The notes: generated by a model from the letters alone, not told the origin. DNA of 34,759 nucleotides from Coriobacteriales bacterium (GCA_031268525.1 JAIRXA010000085.1:1-34759), one strand, 5' to 3'. Shown: positions 1-8,117, counted from the first letter of the stretch. Numbers and translations: made by a program.

Positions 1-90
1 GTCGGTGCGGCCTTTGGTGTCGGTGCGACCTTTGGTGTCGGCGCGGCTCCGGCTGTCGGCGCTGTTCCGGGTGTCGGTGTCGGCGGGCTG
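1..90. repeat. 18-nt tandem repeat inside feoB, five units
   Basis: Five consecutive 18-nt units each begin gtcgg (1-18, 19-36, 37-54, 55-72, 73-90). Units 1 and 2 differ at one base; units 3 to 5 are progressively diverged. On the coding (minus) strand the best units encode DTKGRT hexapeptides. The repeat reaches the window edge, which is probably why the assembly stopped here. Confidence 0.9.
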
Positions 91-273
91 GACGCCTCTC
101 TTGACCCGTCCCTCTTTCTTTTCGACCGTGACTCCGGGCCAGTTGCCAACACGCTGATTGGCGCCCGTAAGCTCGTTGAACAGGGTGGTCTTGCCACTGT
201 TGGGGTTTCCGGCAAGTGCGATGACGGCAGTCTTTTGAGCCGCTATGGCTTTTGGGATGAGTTTCGCGGCCAT
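1..273 (-). CDS. feoB: FeoB ferrous iron transporter, N-terminal fragment of the G domain
   Basis: This is the 5' end of the gene for the GTP-dependent Fe(II) permease FeoB; it runs off the left edge after 91 codons. The ATG at 273-271 lies 2 nt after the feoA stop. The G1/Walker A motif GNPNSGKT is at residues 22-29 and is followed by NQRVGNWPGVTVEKKEGR, the FeoB signature that contains the G2 threonine (about residue 49). FeoB normally continues within about ten residues to the DLPGTYSL (G3) motif. Here, residues from about 59 onward are instead a polar low-complexity stretch rich in Asp, Thr, Arg and Gly that ends in a DTKGRT tandem repeat. The frame stays open, so I read it as an insertion in the turn between G2 and G3, not a frameshift, although the contig breaks before G3 can be seen. 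Identification is firm; functional integrity is unknown. Confidence 0.93.
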   Translation of the reverse strand, partial: MAAKLIPKAIAAQKTAVIALAGNPNSGKTTLFNELTGANQRVGNWPGVTVEKKEGRVKRGVQPADTDTRNSADSRSRADTKGRTDTKGRTD

Positions 274-275
274 CC

Positions 276-506
276 CTACGCCTCCTCTTCCAGCTCGATT
301 AACTGAGCATCTGTCTTGCGAATAGAGACCTCCGTGCCACGCACGCGCACCTCGACCGGATCGCCGAGCGGCGCGACCTTGCGCACATAAACCTCTGCCC
401 CTCGCGTAATGCCCATATCCATGATGCGGCGTTTTACCGCGCCCTCCCCATGCAGGCGCGCCACCGTTACAGTATCGCCCGTAGACGCATCTCTCAGCGT
501 TCTCAT
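276..506 (-). CDS. feoA: FeoA, SH3-like partner of FeoB
   Basis: A 76-residue protein of the usual FeoA length. It carries the family pattern of a small SH3-like beta barrel: an N-terminal MRTLRDASTGDTVTVARL strand pair, the conserved RRIMDMGITRGAEV segment (usually RRLxxMGxxxGxxV) at about residues 27-39, a PLGDPVEVRVRGTEVSIRK strand region, and an acidic C-terminus. FeoA is a cytoplasmic protein needed for FeoB-dependent Fe(II) uptake. The ATG at 506 follows GGGAGA at a normal distance. The stop is 2 nt before feoB, so the pair is one transcript. Palindromic operator-like sites lie 44-122 nt upstream and suggest metal-dependent repression. Confidence 0.95.
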   Translation of the reverse strand: MRTLRDASTGDTVTVARLHGEGAVKRRIMDMGITRGAEVYVRKVAPLGDPVEVRVRGTEVSIRKTDAQLIELEEEA

Positions 507-549
507 TTGATTCTCCCTATTCGTCGGGTATGCTCACTTTCATGTCCCA

Positions 550-571
550 TTAGTTAGGCATTGCTAACTAA
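550..571. promoter_or_regulatory. Palindromic operator-like site upstream of feoA
   Basis: TTAGTTAG-N6-CTAACTAA is a perfect 8-bp inverted repeat centred 54 nt upstream of the feoA start. Its TTAG/CTAA half-sites resemble operators of DtxR/IdeR/MntR-type metalloregulators, which fits control of Fe(II) uptake in an actinobacterium. Assignment to that family is inference from half-site resemblance and location. Confidence 0.6.
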
Positions 572-597
572 GGTTAAGTTTTTTTACCTTACCAGAA

Positions 598-628
598 GGC
601 AGTTAGAAGTCAATGACGTCTAACTGCC
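598..628. promoter_or_regulatory. Long imperfect palindrome upstream of the feo operator
   Basis: A 31-bp palindrome, ggcagttaga at 598-607 and tctaactgcc at 619-628, whose centre is itself GTCA-a-TGAC. The 15-bp arms have one mismatch (608/618). It contains the same GTTAG...CTAAC half-sites as 550-571. It lies between the end of the glycyl radical enzyme gene and the feo promoter. No T-tract follows on either strand, so a simple intrinsic terminator is less likely than a second operator; a Rho-independent role cannot be excluded. Confidence 0.5.
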
Positions 629-669
629 AACGGAAGTGTTGCTTGAGTGCCAACGGAGGAGTCAGGCGA

Positions 670-735
670 CTACGTTACCGGTTCGTCGCCTTTCCGGTGC
701 CTACGTTACCGGTTCGTCGTTTTCCCGGTTCGTCG
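670..735. repeat. Direct repeats just downstream of the glycyl radical enzyme gene
   Basis: The 19-mer ctacgttaccggttcgtcg occurs at 670-688 and again at 701-719. A shortened copy, ccggttcgtcg, is at 725-735. The repeats are non-coding, directly after the stop of the glycyl radical enzyme gene (742-744 on the minus strand). No function is apparent. Confidence 0.85.
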
Positions 736-741
736 CCTCGT

Positions 742-3456
742 TCAGTATGCGTTGTGGCTTTCGCGCGCGATGATCTCGTCTTGCAGCTCCTTGCCAACAC
801 TCGTGAAGTAGGCATTGTAGCCAGTGACGCGTACAAGCAGGTTGCGGTAGTCCTCAGGGTGCGCCTGAGCGTCGCGCAGCATGTCCGCATCGAGGATGTT
901 GATCTGAAGCGCGGTGCCACCATTTTGCACATAGCCGCGCAAGAAGGACTTGAGTTTTGCCTTGTGTTCCTCGTCGCGCATGAGCGCTGGCGAGAGCGTA
1001 ATGGTGTGCGAAGCGCCGTTGGGCAGATAGTTGATCCAATGGCCGTAATCGCCAACGCCCACAGGTAAGCTCAGGCCCGCCGTGTCTAGGCCTGCTTCGT
1101 CTCGGCCCGCTTCGTTTCGGTTCGCCCCGCCCGCACCTACCGCGTCCGCGCCTACCTCATCCGCTGCGCCCCCCTCCGCAGCAAAGCCGCCCAAGGCTCT
1201 GCCCACCGAGTTGGCATTGGCGGTTGGCCCCTGCGTATCTGCGCCATTTACCGGGCAGATCGCGTTGGAGAGAAACTGCCCTTGTGTGCGTCCATCGGGC
1301 GAAGCTGGCAGAATGTAGCCCGAACCGATCCAGTAGTTCCATGACAGCATCCCGGGGCGGAACTGCGCACCGATTGTCGTCTGGTAGCGCCAACATTCCT
1401 CAGCGAACAACTCCATGACGCGTCGCGCCAGCTCATCGGCCACCTCGTCATCGCGCCCATACTTGGGCGCGCGCATCTTCGCGAACGCCTGTAGACGCTC
1501 AAAGCCCACCCAGTTGGCCTGCAGTGCGGTGATCAGCTCATCCATCAAGCACAGGTGCTCATCAAAGACCAGATAGCGCACCGCAAGCAGCGAGTCGACG
1601 GTGGTCGCAAAGGTCACGCCCTCAATCGTAATGAAATTGAGCTCCGCACCTCCGGCAGTGATGTCGCGTGCCTTTTGGACACAGCCCTCCACCAGGCAGC
1701 TCAGATAGGGTGTTGGGTTAAACAACGAACGCGTTACGCTGGAGCGATCGTACAGATCGACCATCTTACGCAGGCAGTACCGCAGTTGCTCGGCAAAGGC
1801 TGCAAAGAACTCCTCAAAGTCCGTAAAGCTCCGGGGATCGCCCGTCTTGGGGGCCTCGCTTTCTGGTGGGTAGGGCTTGTCCCAGAGTGCGTCGGTGTAG
1901 GCGATCAGGTCGCTTCCTCCGCCGAGGGCCAACTCCACGGCTTTCAGCAGATTGAGATTGCAGTCCACGGTGGCGGAACGGTCGTTGCCACACATGGTGT
2001 TTTCCAGACAGCCAACACTCGCGTAATCAAAGACGGTGTCCTCGTTGATCAGACGCTCCACACCTGCCTTGCGCGCCTCGCGCAGCAGCCCGGCCATCGA
2101 GCGCTCGTCAAAGTTCAGCAGAAACGGCGCGCCCTGCGAGACCGAGATCATCTCCACCACCACGTCAAGCAGCTTTTCGGGCGTGTTGGTGTGGAGACGG
2201 ACGTTGGGTTTGGGCTCCAGAATGGGACCCATCTCGTCGAGGACCTCAAGCATGACATAGGTGAGCTCGTTGGTCATGTCGCGCCCATCGGGGCCCATGC
2301 CGCTGAGATTGAAGAGCTGGCCATAGCCCGCCGTGATCCCCTGATCGCCAGTCTTGATCATCGCGTCATAGGCGTAGTTGCAGTGCATCCAGAAGCATTT
2401 GAGCAGCTCCTTGCCAAAGTCGCTCGTCATACCGCCTTCGATGGAGCGCTGCCAGAAGGGGTAGAGATACTGATCAAGCCGCCCAAAGCTGACGCCGGCA
2501 CCTGGGTAGTTCTCGTCGGAGAGGATGAGCATATGCGTAAGCCAGAGCGCCTGCAGGGCCTCCCAGAACGTCTCGGCGGGTTGCTGTGGGACGCGGTCGA
2601 GATTGGCGGCCATCTGGAGAAGCTCGGCCCGACGCGTAGCATCCATTTCCTCCGATGATGCTAGCTTTCTAGCAAGTTGCGCATACCGTGCTGCCAATTC
2701 TCCGGGGACGGTCGCGGCACTACGCATAGCCCGCAACTCATCACCCGCCGCCCCCGCGCGCGCGTCCTCCGTCAGTGCCGCCAGAGCTTCGTCGAGATCG
2801 GCCAAAACGCCCGCGAAGCCGCGGGTGAGGATCTTCGGATAGTTTGAGATCAGATGTCCCGAAGTCGCACCGCAGTTGCCAAAACCCCTGTCCTTGAAGG
2901 CGAAAACCTCGCCACGGATGCCGCTTTTACCGTCGCGTCCCCAGAGACGTTCGGCGCGGGCTTTGGTCTCTTCTGGTTTCAGGCACAGGCTCGTCTGGAT
3001 GTTGAAGCGCCCACCAGCCAGCAGATCGCCAGGCAGCAGTTCCTGCGGCAGATAATCGAGCAGCACCAGACGGTTAAAGGTCGCACGCCGCTCCGGCAGA
3101 GAAAGCTCCCAGAAACCCTGTGGCAGCTCAACAGTATAGGCCGCTTGGTTGAAAGTGCGCTTGAAGGTGTCCATGAAGCAGTAGACCTCGGGTACGATGT
3201 AGAAGGGCTGTTCGTCGAACAACTCATCACTCGGCTCGCCGGTCGTAAAGGCTGTCCACTCATTGTTCCATGCGCGCGCGGTGCCCTGATAGTAGTAGTC
3301 GCGCAACCACTGAACACGCGGCGAAAGCCCGTAGGGCGTCTTGACTCCCTTGGCGTCGGTCTTTGCGGGAGTCTTGATCGTTGCTGTCGAGGCCGAGCCC
3401 GAAACTGGGCTCGCGCCTGGACTCACAGTTGGGCTTGCGGTCGTGTTCGCGGTCAT
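742..3456 (-). CDS. Glycyl radical enzyme (pyruvate formate-lyase-like), subtype unknown
   Basis: A 904-residue oxygen-sensitive radical enzyme. The C-terminal glycyl radical loop RVTGYNAYF places the radical at about Gly879. The active-site thiyl cysteine is in SVGCLEN, about Cys483, with the following Glu that marks GCxE-type dehydratases, decarboxylases and lyases. True pyruvate formate-lyase has two adjacent cysteines instead. I chose the ATG at 3456 because GGAGG lies 6 nt upstream; an in-frame ATG at 3492 has no such site. Residues 1-40 are a Ser/Thr/Pro/Ala-rich tail. Residues about 760-797 are an Ala/Gly/Glu/Asp-rich insertion (units like NEAGR, DEAGL) just before the conserved C-terminal domain. 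No radical SAM activase lies beside it, so activation must come from elsewhere. The substrate cannot be read from the sequence. Confidence 0.9.
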   Translation of the reverse strand: MTANTTASPTVSPGASPVSGSASTATIKTPAKTDAKGVKTPYGLSPRVQWLRDYYYQGTARAWNNEWTAFTTGEPSDELFDEQPFYIVPEVYCFMDTFKRTFNQAAYTVELPQGFWELSLPERRATFNRLVLLDYLPQELLPGDLLAGGRFNIQTSLCLKPEETKARAERLWGRDGKSGIRGEVFAFKDRGFGNCGATSGHLISNYPKILTRGFAGVLADLDEALAALTEDARAGAAGDELRAMRSAATVPGELAARYAQLARKLASSEEMDATRRAELLQMAANLDRVPQQPAETFWEALQALWLTHMLILSDENYPGAGVSFGRLDQYLYPFWQRSIEGGMTSDFGKELLKCFWMHCNYAYDAMIKTGDQGITAGYGQLFNLSGMGPDGRDMTNELTYVMLEVLDEMGPILEPKPNVRLHTNTPEKLLDVVVEMISVSQGAPFLLNFDERSMAGLLREARKAGVERLINEDTVFDYASVGCLENTMCGNDRSATVDCNLNLLKAVELALGGGSDLIAYTDALWDKPYPPESEAPKTGDPRSFTDFEEFFAAFAEQLRYCLRKMVDLYDRSSVTRSLFNPTPYLSCLVEGCVQKARDITAGGAELNFITIEGVTFATTVDSLLAVRYLVFDEHLCLMDELITALQANWVGFERLQAFAKMRAPKYGRDDEVADELARRVMELFAEECWRYQTTIGAQFRPGMLSWNYWIGSGYILPASPDGRTQGQFLSNAICPVNGADTQGPTANANSVGRALGGFAAEGGAADEVGADAVGAGGANRNEAGRDEAGLDTAGLSLPVGVGDYGHWINYLPNGASHTITLSPALMRDEEHKAKLKSFLRGYVQNGGTALQINILDADMLRDAQAHPEDYRNLLVRVTGYNAYFTSVGKELQDEIIARESHNAY

Positions 3457-3580
3457 GTTCGCCTCCGATATCCGCACAAATATCCTCTGCACAAGCAGTA
3501 TAGGGCTCCCCTACGGTATACTTAGCCGTCAAAACAACAAATCATGTCAACAGGGACGGAAAAGGAGACATACAGACAAC

Positions 3581-3871
3581 ATGGATTTCAGCGGTATCAT
3601 CCTCGGAGCAGCCACTTTTCTCATTATCGGCGTCATGCATCCTGTAGTCATCAAAAGCTATTATTACCTCGGATTGAAGGTCTGGTATGCCTTCCTTGTC
3701 ATCGGTATCGCCTGCGCCATAGCCTCGGTGTTCATCCCCAACCTGCTCGTCTCGATCATCGTCTCGATCGTCGGCTTTTCTTTTCTCTGGGGCATTCACG
3801 AGCTCTTCTCCGAGCGAAAGCGGGTACGCAAGGGCTGGCACCCCGCCAACCCGAAGCGAGAAACCCGGTAG
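3581..3871 (+). CDS. DUF4491 family small membrane protein
   Basis: A 96-residue protein with three hydrophobic segments at about residues 5-22, 33-52 and 54-72, then a short basic tail ending ERKRVRKGWHPANPKRETR. The HPVVIKSYYYLG segment, the LWGIHELFSERKRV segment and the KGWxPxNPKR ending match what I know of the DUF4491 family, whose function is unknown. The ATG at 3581 was chosen because AAAGGAGA precedes it by about 12 nt; the open frame extends upstream to 3341 but lies opposite the glycyl radical enzyme gene there. It is transcribed divergently from that gene and converges with the DUF47 gene. Confidence 0.82.
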   Translation: MDFSGIILGAATFLIIGVMHPVVIKSYYYLGLKVWYAFLVIGIACAIASVFIPNLLVSIIVSIVGFSFLWGIHELFSERKRVRKGWHPANPKRETR

Positions 3872-3908
3872 ACCGTTCTGTAAATAACTGCACTATACAG
3901 ACGGTCTA
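3869..3908. terminator. Stem-loop between convergent genes
   Basis: TAGACCGTTCTGTA and TACAGACGGTCTA form a stem of about 13 bp with a one-base bulge around a 13-nt loop. The left arm includes the stop codon of the DUF4491 gene, and the DUF47 stop is at 3922 on the other strand. Position between convergent genes suggests a bidirectional terminator. No T-tract follows in either direction, so the call is moderate. Confidence 0.5.
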
Positions 3909-3921
3909 CGAGCCCCTGCAC

Positions 3922-4545
3922 TCAGCTGTTCTTGAGAACAATCGTGGACATCATGTCTGCAACGTTTTCGCAGGCATCGACGACTCGTTCCATGCGCGCA
4001 AACATATTGGACCAGATCATGATGAACACCGGATCGTCGGTGTGGTTTCTATACAGGTCGCGCATCGACAGCAAAAAGAGCGAGTCGGCCTCCTCTTCGA
4101 TGTCGTTGACCTCGATAATGAGCTCGCCGAGCGTCCCCTTTGCCTTGAAATTGCGGAACTCCTTGAGGGCGCTGTGTAGTGTTTCGGTTGTAAGCACGAT
4201 CAGTTCGACCATCTTCAGCATGTTGGGGTGCAGCGTACGAACATCGTACATATAGAGCTGCTGCGACACGTCTTCGATGTAGTCGACGATATCATCAAGC
4301 CGATGCGTCATTTCGATGATATCTTCACGATCGATCGGCGTGATGAACTCCCGCGCAAGATGCAGGAAGAGCTCATGGGTCTGCATGTCGGCGGCGTTTT
4401 CGATCTCATGCATCGCCCAGGAGTTCTGTTTGGCATCTGCCGGATTAAATTCCTGAACAAACTCCAGTAGCATCCGCGCTTCCTGGCACGAGTACTCGCC
4501 CTGCTGAGCCAAGGCGTCAAAGTAGTCGAATCGTGCTTTCGGCAT
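3922..4545 (-). CDS. DUF47 family PhoU-like protein (possible Pit phosphate-transport regulator)
   Basis: A 207-residue all-helical protein resembling the DUF47 (TIGR00153) family, whose members regulate PitA-type phosphate transporters and share the PhoU fold. Visible family features are an N-terminal FDYFDALAQQGEYSCQEA helix, a central HEIENAADMQTHEL (E-x3-D-x3-H metal-binding-like) helix, FITPIDREDIIEMTHRLDDIVDYIED, and a second acidic helix VNDIEEEADSLF. I chose the ATG at 4545 because GGAGG lies 7 nt from it and only 1 nt from the upstream ATG at 4551. If the first ATG were used, it would overlap the gatB stop as ATGA. Either way the gene is coupled to gatB. The usual pit gene is not in the window. 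Confidence 0.85.
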   Translation of the reverse strand: MPKARFDYFDALAQQGEYSCQEARMLLEFVQEFNPADAKQNSWAMHEIENAADMQTHELFLHLAREFITPIDREDIIEMTHRLDDIVDYIEDVSQQLYMYDVRTLHPNMLKMVELIVLTTETLHSALKEFRNFKAKGTLGELIIEVNDIEEEADSLFLLSMRDLYRNHTDDPVFIMIWSNMFARMERVVDACENVADMMSTIVLKNS

Positions 4546-4547
4546 CC

Positions 4548-6083
4548 TCATCCCTCCAGTTTCTTGGTAATGATCTCGTTGATCAGTTGAGGGTTACCCT
4601 GACCCTGTGTTGCTTTCATTGCCTGCCCGACAAAGAATCCGCGCAGCCCCGTCTTGCCGCTACGGTACTCCTCGACCTTCTGCGGGTTGGCGGCAAGTAT
4701 GTCGCTGACAATCTGTTCGATGGCTCCCGCATCGCTGACTTGCTTCATGCCGCGCTCTTCAACGATGCGTGCCGGGGTGTCGCCGGTGGCAGCCATCAGG
4801 GCAAAGACCTCCTTGCCCTGATGGGAGGATATCGTGCCGTCGGCGGTGAGCTTGGCAAGCTCGGCAAGAGCAGCTGGGGTGACTTTGCCGCTCACAAGCG
4901 TCAGACCCTCAACGCTATGGGCGTTGAGCCAGGCGCTGACCTCGTTTAACAGCAGGTTCGCGATGGGTTTGGCAAGCGCAGGCTGCGCCGTCAGAGCTTC
5001 GTCGAAGAAGCGGCTCAGCTCCACATCGCCAGCCAAGGCAGCGGCATCGGAGGTGGGCAGCCCACACGTCGACACATAGCGTCGCTTCTTGGCGTCGGGT
5101 AACTCGGGCAGACGAGCTCTCACAGCCTCGATGAATTCGTCGCTCAGGTCATAGGGCGCCAGATCGGGCTCGGGGAAGAGTCGGTAGTCGTCGGCGGTTT
5201 CTTTAACACGCATCGTGATGGTGCGCTTGGCCGCGGGCTCCCAGTGACGCGTCTCCTGCCGTACGGCATCGCCCTCTTCAAGCACCTCGGCCTGACGGCA
5301 GATCTCAAAGGTAAGGCCGTCGTGCAGGTTCTTAAAGCTGTTCATGTTCTTCAGCTCGGTCTTGGTGCCAAATTGCGCAGCGCCATAGCGACGCAGCGAG
5401 ACGTTGCCGTCGCACCTGAGCGAGCCCTGCTCCATCGAGCAATCGCTGATACCCAAGGTCAGGAAAACCTGTCGGAGCTTTTGCAGGAAAAGACGAGCTT
5501 CCTCGGGGGTTCGCAGGTCAGGCTCGGTAACCAGCTCAATCAAGGGGGTGCCACAACGGTTGTAGTCGAGCAGGGAGTAGGTCGCCCCGGAGATGCGTCC
5601 ATCCGTGCCACCGACATGAACCGTCTTGCCAGCGTCCTCCTCCAGGTGGATGCGCGTGATACCGATGTGGGCGGTGTAGGCGTCGCGCTCAGGCATACCG
5701 GCTCTGGGCACTGTGGCGGCCGTATGCGGGATTTCCAAATCGATTGCACCATGCATGCAAAATGCAATCGGTCCTTGCGTGGTCTGGAAGTTCTTGCTCA
5801 TGTCGGGATAGAAGTAGTTTTTGCGATAGAACATCGAACGTTTCTGGATTGAGCAGCCAGTGGCCAAGCCAGCCAAAACGATGGATTCAATGGCTGCCCT
5901 GTTGGGGACAGGTAAGGCGCCTGGCATCCCCAGACAAACCGGGCAGGTATGCGTATTCGGATCGTCACCATAGGAAATCGGGCAGGCACAGAACATCTTG
6001 GTGTTCAGAGTGGTCAGCTCAACATGCACCTCAAGACCGATGACTGCCTCCCAATCCTGCAAAACCGTCTTGAGGCCCTTCAT
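4548..6083 (-). CDS. gatB: Aspartyl/glutamyl-tRNA amidotransferase subunit B
   Basis: A 511-residue GatB, full length. It is the tRNA-binding and kinase subunit that phosphorylates Glu (or Asp) mischarged on tRNA-Gln (or tRNA-Asn) before amide transfer from GatA. The N-terminus WEAVIGLEVHVEL is diagnostic. A four-cysteine zinc site is present (Cys32, Cys34, Cys47, Cys50, in MFCACP and HTCPVCLG). The C-terminal YqeY-like helical domain ends with FFVGQAMKATQGQGNPQLINEIITKKLEG, the normal end of the family. The start at 6083 has AGGAGG 6 nt upstream and overlaps the gatA stop as ATGA, indicating translational coupling. Confidence 0.97.
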   Translation of the reverse strand: MKGLKTVLQDWEAVIGLEVHVELTTLNTKMFCACPISYGDDPNTHTCPVCLGMPGALPVPNRAAIESIVLAGLATGCSIQKRSMFYRKNYFYPDMSKNFQTTQGPIAFCMHGAIDLEIPHTAATVPRAGMPERDAYTAHIGITRIHLEEDAGKTVHVGGTDGRISGATYSLLDYNRCGTPLIELVTEPDLRTPEEARLFLQKLRQVFLTLGISDCSMEQGSLRCDGNVSLRRYGAAQFGTKTELKNMNSFKNLHDGLTFEICRQAEVLEEGDAVRQETRHWEPAAKRTITMRVKETADDYRLFPEPDLAPYDLSDEFIEAVRARLPELPDAKKRRYVSTCGLPTSDAAALAGDVELSRFFDEALTAQPALAKPIANLLLNEVSAWLNAHSVEGLTLVSGKVTPAALAELAKLTADGTISSHQGKEVFALMAATGDTPARIVEERGMKQVSDAGAIEQIVSDILAANPQKVEEYRSGKTGLRGFFVGQAMKATQGQGNPQLINEIITKKLEG

Positions 6084-7690
6084 TGCCGACCTCCTTCCGC
6101 AGACGCTTGGGTAGGCGCTTTGAGGGGCGTGCCCAGACGATCTTCTATGGACGCGTGGATACCCGCCTCCAGAGGTGCACGTCTCCGGATGTCATAGGTC
6201 GCCTCCAGAGCAGCAGCAACCTGAATGATGTTCTCATCAGAGAACTGCGGCCCGATGATCTGCACACCGACAGGCAGACCGCTTGTCTCCCCCAGACCAA
6301 CGGGCAGCGACAGGCCGCCGTTGCCTGCAATATTGATGGGGATGGTGAAGATGTCGGAAAGATACATCGAGGTGGGGTCGGCGATCTCTCCAAAGCGAAA
6401 GGCCGTACGCGGGCTGACGGGCGTGATAAGCGCATCGACCTGCTCAAACGCACGCTGGTAGTCCTGAGTGATGAGCGTACGCACCTGCTGTGCGGGATAG
6501 TAATACGTATCGTAAACACCGGAGGAAAGCAGGTAGGAACCCAGCATGATACGGCGGATAGTCTCGGGACCAAAGCCGTGAGCACGTGATTGTTCGTACT
6601 GCTCGCCAAGATCGGCGGCATCAGGTTCGCGGTAGCCATAACGCACCGAATCAAAACGACTGAGGTTGCTGAAAGCCTCACAGGGCCCGATGACGTAGTA
6701 GGCCGCGAGCGCGGCGGCGGCGTTGGGTAGCTCGACCTCCACGATATGGGCACCGAGGCTCTCCAGGCGTTTCACGGCCTGATGCGTGGCCGTCACAATC
6801 TCCAACTCAATGCCAGGCGCATCGGTCAGGGCAGAAACGATGCCGATACGCATCCCAGCAACTCCACGCTCCAGATAATCGGTGAAGCAGGTGGTGACCT
6901 CCTGCGACGTGCAATCGCGCAGGTCACGACCGCTGATAGCGTCAAGAGTAGCGGCTATGTCTGCCACCGTTCGGCCGAAAGGACCCACCTGGTCAAGCGA
7001 GGAGCCAAAGGCCACGACTCCGTAGCGGCTGACTACGCCGTAGGTAGGCTTCATGCCAACGACGCCACAGAAGCTGGCGGGTTGGCGGATGGAGCCGCCG
7101 GTGTCGGAACCGAGCGCAACGGTTACCATCCCGGCAGCAACCGAGGCGGCGCTGCCTCCCGAGGAGCCGCCGGGCACACGCTCAAGGTCCCAGGGATTGT
7201 AGGTGCGCCCAAAGGCTGAGGTTTCGGTAGAAGAACCGAAGGCAAACTCGTCCATATTCAGCTTGCCAAGCGGCAGCCCACCTCCCGCGATGGCGCGCTC
7301 CACACAGGTAGCGGAGAAAGGAGCCGTATAGTCCTTGAGCATGAGTGAGGCACAGGTGGTATGGGTGCCCAGCTGATTCATGTTGTCCTTGAAGGCGATA
7401 GGCACGCCGGCGAGGGGGCCGAGTGAATCGAGGGCTGTGTTGTGCGTGGCTGCTGCGCTCGCGTCTGCCGCGTTGTGCGCATCTGTGCCCGCCAGCGCCG
7501 CGTCAATGCGCTCGGCTGCTGCCAGAGCAAGCTCGGGGGTCGGCTCCAGGAAAGCATGCACCTGGGGGTCGAGAGCATCGACGCGCGCGATCGCTGCCTG
7601 CGCCACCTCACGAGCAGAGAAATCATGGGCGGCCAAGCCCGCGCGAATAGCAGCAACCGAAAGGTCGGGATACTCGAATCCCACAGCCAT
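6080..7690 (-). CDS. gatA: Aspartyl/glutamyl-tRNA amidotransferase subunit A
   Basis: A 536-residue amidase that releases ammonia from glutamine and passes it to GatB. The amidase-signature triad is visible: Lys101 in AFKDN, cis-Ser176 in GGSSGGSAA, and nucleophile Ser200 in GSDTGGSIRQPA. The spacing between the two serines is the standard 24 residues. The Lys is about 22 residues later than in typical GatA (Lys79), which matches an Ala/Asn/Thr-rich insertion at about residues 68-90 (GTDAHNAADASAAATHNTA). The start at 7690 overlaps the gatC stop (TGATG) and has AGGAGG upstream. Gene order gatC-gatA-gatB forms the complete GatCAB transamidosome core. Confidence 0.97.
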   Translation of the reverse strand: MAVGFEYPDLSVAAIRAGLAAHDFSAREVAQAAIARVDALDPQVHAFLEPTPELALAAAERIDAALAGTDAHNAADASAAATHNTALDSLGPLAGVPIAFKDNMNQLGTHTTCASLMLKDYTAPFSATCVERAIAGGGLPLGKLNMDEFAFGSSTETSAFGRTYNPWDLERVPGGSSGGSAASVAAGMVTVALGSDTGGSIRQPASFCGVVGMKPTYGVVSRYGVVAFGSSLDQVGPFGRTVADIAATLDAISGRDLRDCTSQEVTTCFTDYLERGVAGMRIGIVSALTDAPGIELEIVTATHQAVKRLESLGAHIVEVELPNAAAALAAYYVIGPCEAFSNLSRFDSVRYGYREPDAADLGEQYEQSRAHGFGPETIRRIMLGSYLLSSGVYDTYYYPAQQVRTLITQDYQRAFEQVDALITPVSPRTAFRFGEIADPTSMYLSDIFTIPINIAGNGGLSLPVGLGETSGLPVGVQIIGPQFSDENIIQVAAALEATYDIRRRAPLEAGIHASIEDRLGTPLKAPTQASAEGGRQ

Positions 7691-7998
7691 CAGCGGTCGC
7701 CTCCTGCGTCACCCAGAATGGACGGCACCAAAAACTGCCCATCCTGCTCAGCGGGAGCGTTCGCCAGCGCCTCATCATGCGTGAAACCAGAACGCACACG
7801 GTCCTCGCGCATCACGTTTGACAGCCCGGCAATGGGGTGAAAAGTCGGCTCAACGCCTCTCAGATCGTATTCGGTAATCGGCTTGAGATTTTCAATGATG
7901 CTGTTGAGATCGACGGTCATCGCCGCCACCTCGGCATCGGACAGGCCGATGCGCGCATAGGTCGCGATGCCACGCACATCCTTCTCGGTCAGATACAT
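7690..7998 (-). CDS. gatC: Aspartyl/glutamyl-tRNA amidotransferase subunit C
   Basis: A 102-residue GatC, the belt-like stabilising subunit that wraps the GatA-GatB interface. Typical features are MYLTEKDVRGIATYARIGLS at the N-terminus, a central IIENLKPITEYDLRGVEPT segment, and REDRVRSGFTHDEALANAP toward the end. It is the first gene of a leftward gatCAB-DUF47 operon. The ATG at 7998 is preceded by AAAGGAG. TACAAT at 8037-8032 on the minus strand could be a -10 element about 34 nt upstream, but I find no convincing -35. Confidence 0.96.
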   Translation of the reverse strand: MYLTEKDVRGIATYARIGLSDAEVAAMTVDLNSIIENLKPITEYDLRGVEPTFHPIAGLSNVMREDRVRSGFTHDEALANAPAEQDGQFLVPSILGDAGGDR

Positions 7999-8117
7999 GC
8001 TGCTCCTTTGTTCCTCAGGTGGCCGTCGACAATTGTAACGTAAGCCCGGAGCAGCCGCAGATCGCGCTCAAGAGCACGTTTCCTTATGCAATGTTCGTCA
8101 GGTAGACGGAACATGTG

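Noticed and set aside
1..90. 18-nt repeats as a CRISPR or iteron array
   Set aside because: They have no spacers and stay in frame with feoB.
1555..2658. Long open frame on the plus strand (367 codons)
   Set aside because: It is fully antisense to the glycyl radical enzyme, has no ribosome site and no recognisable motif.
3869..3908. Classical Rho-independent terminator
   Set aside because: The stem is good but the T-tract is missing, so it is listed only at moderate confidence.
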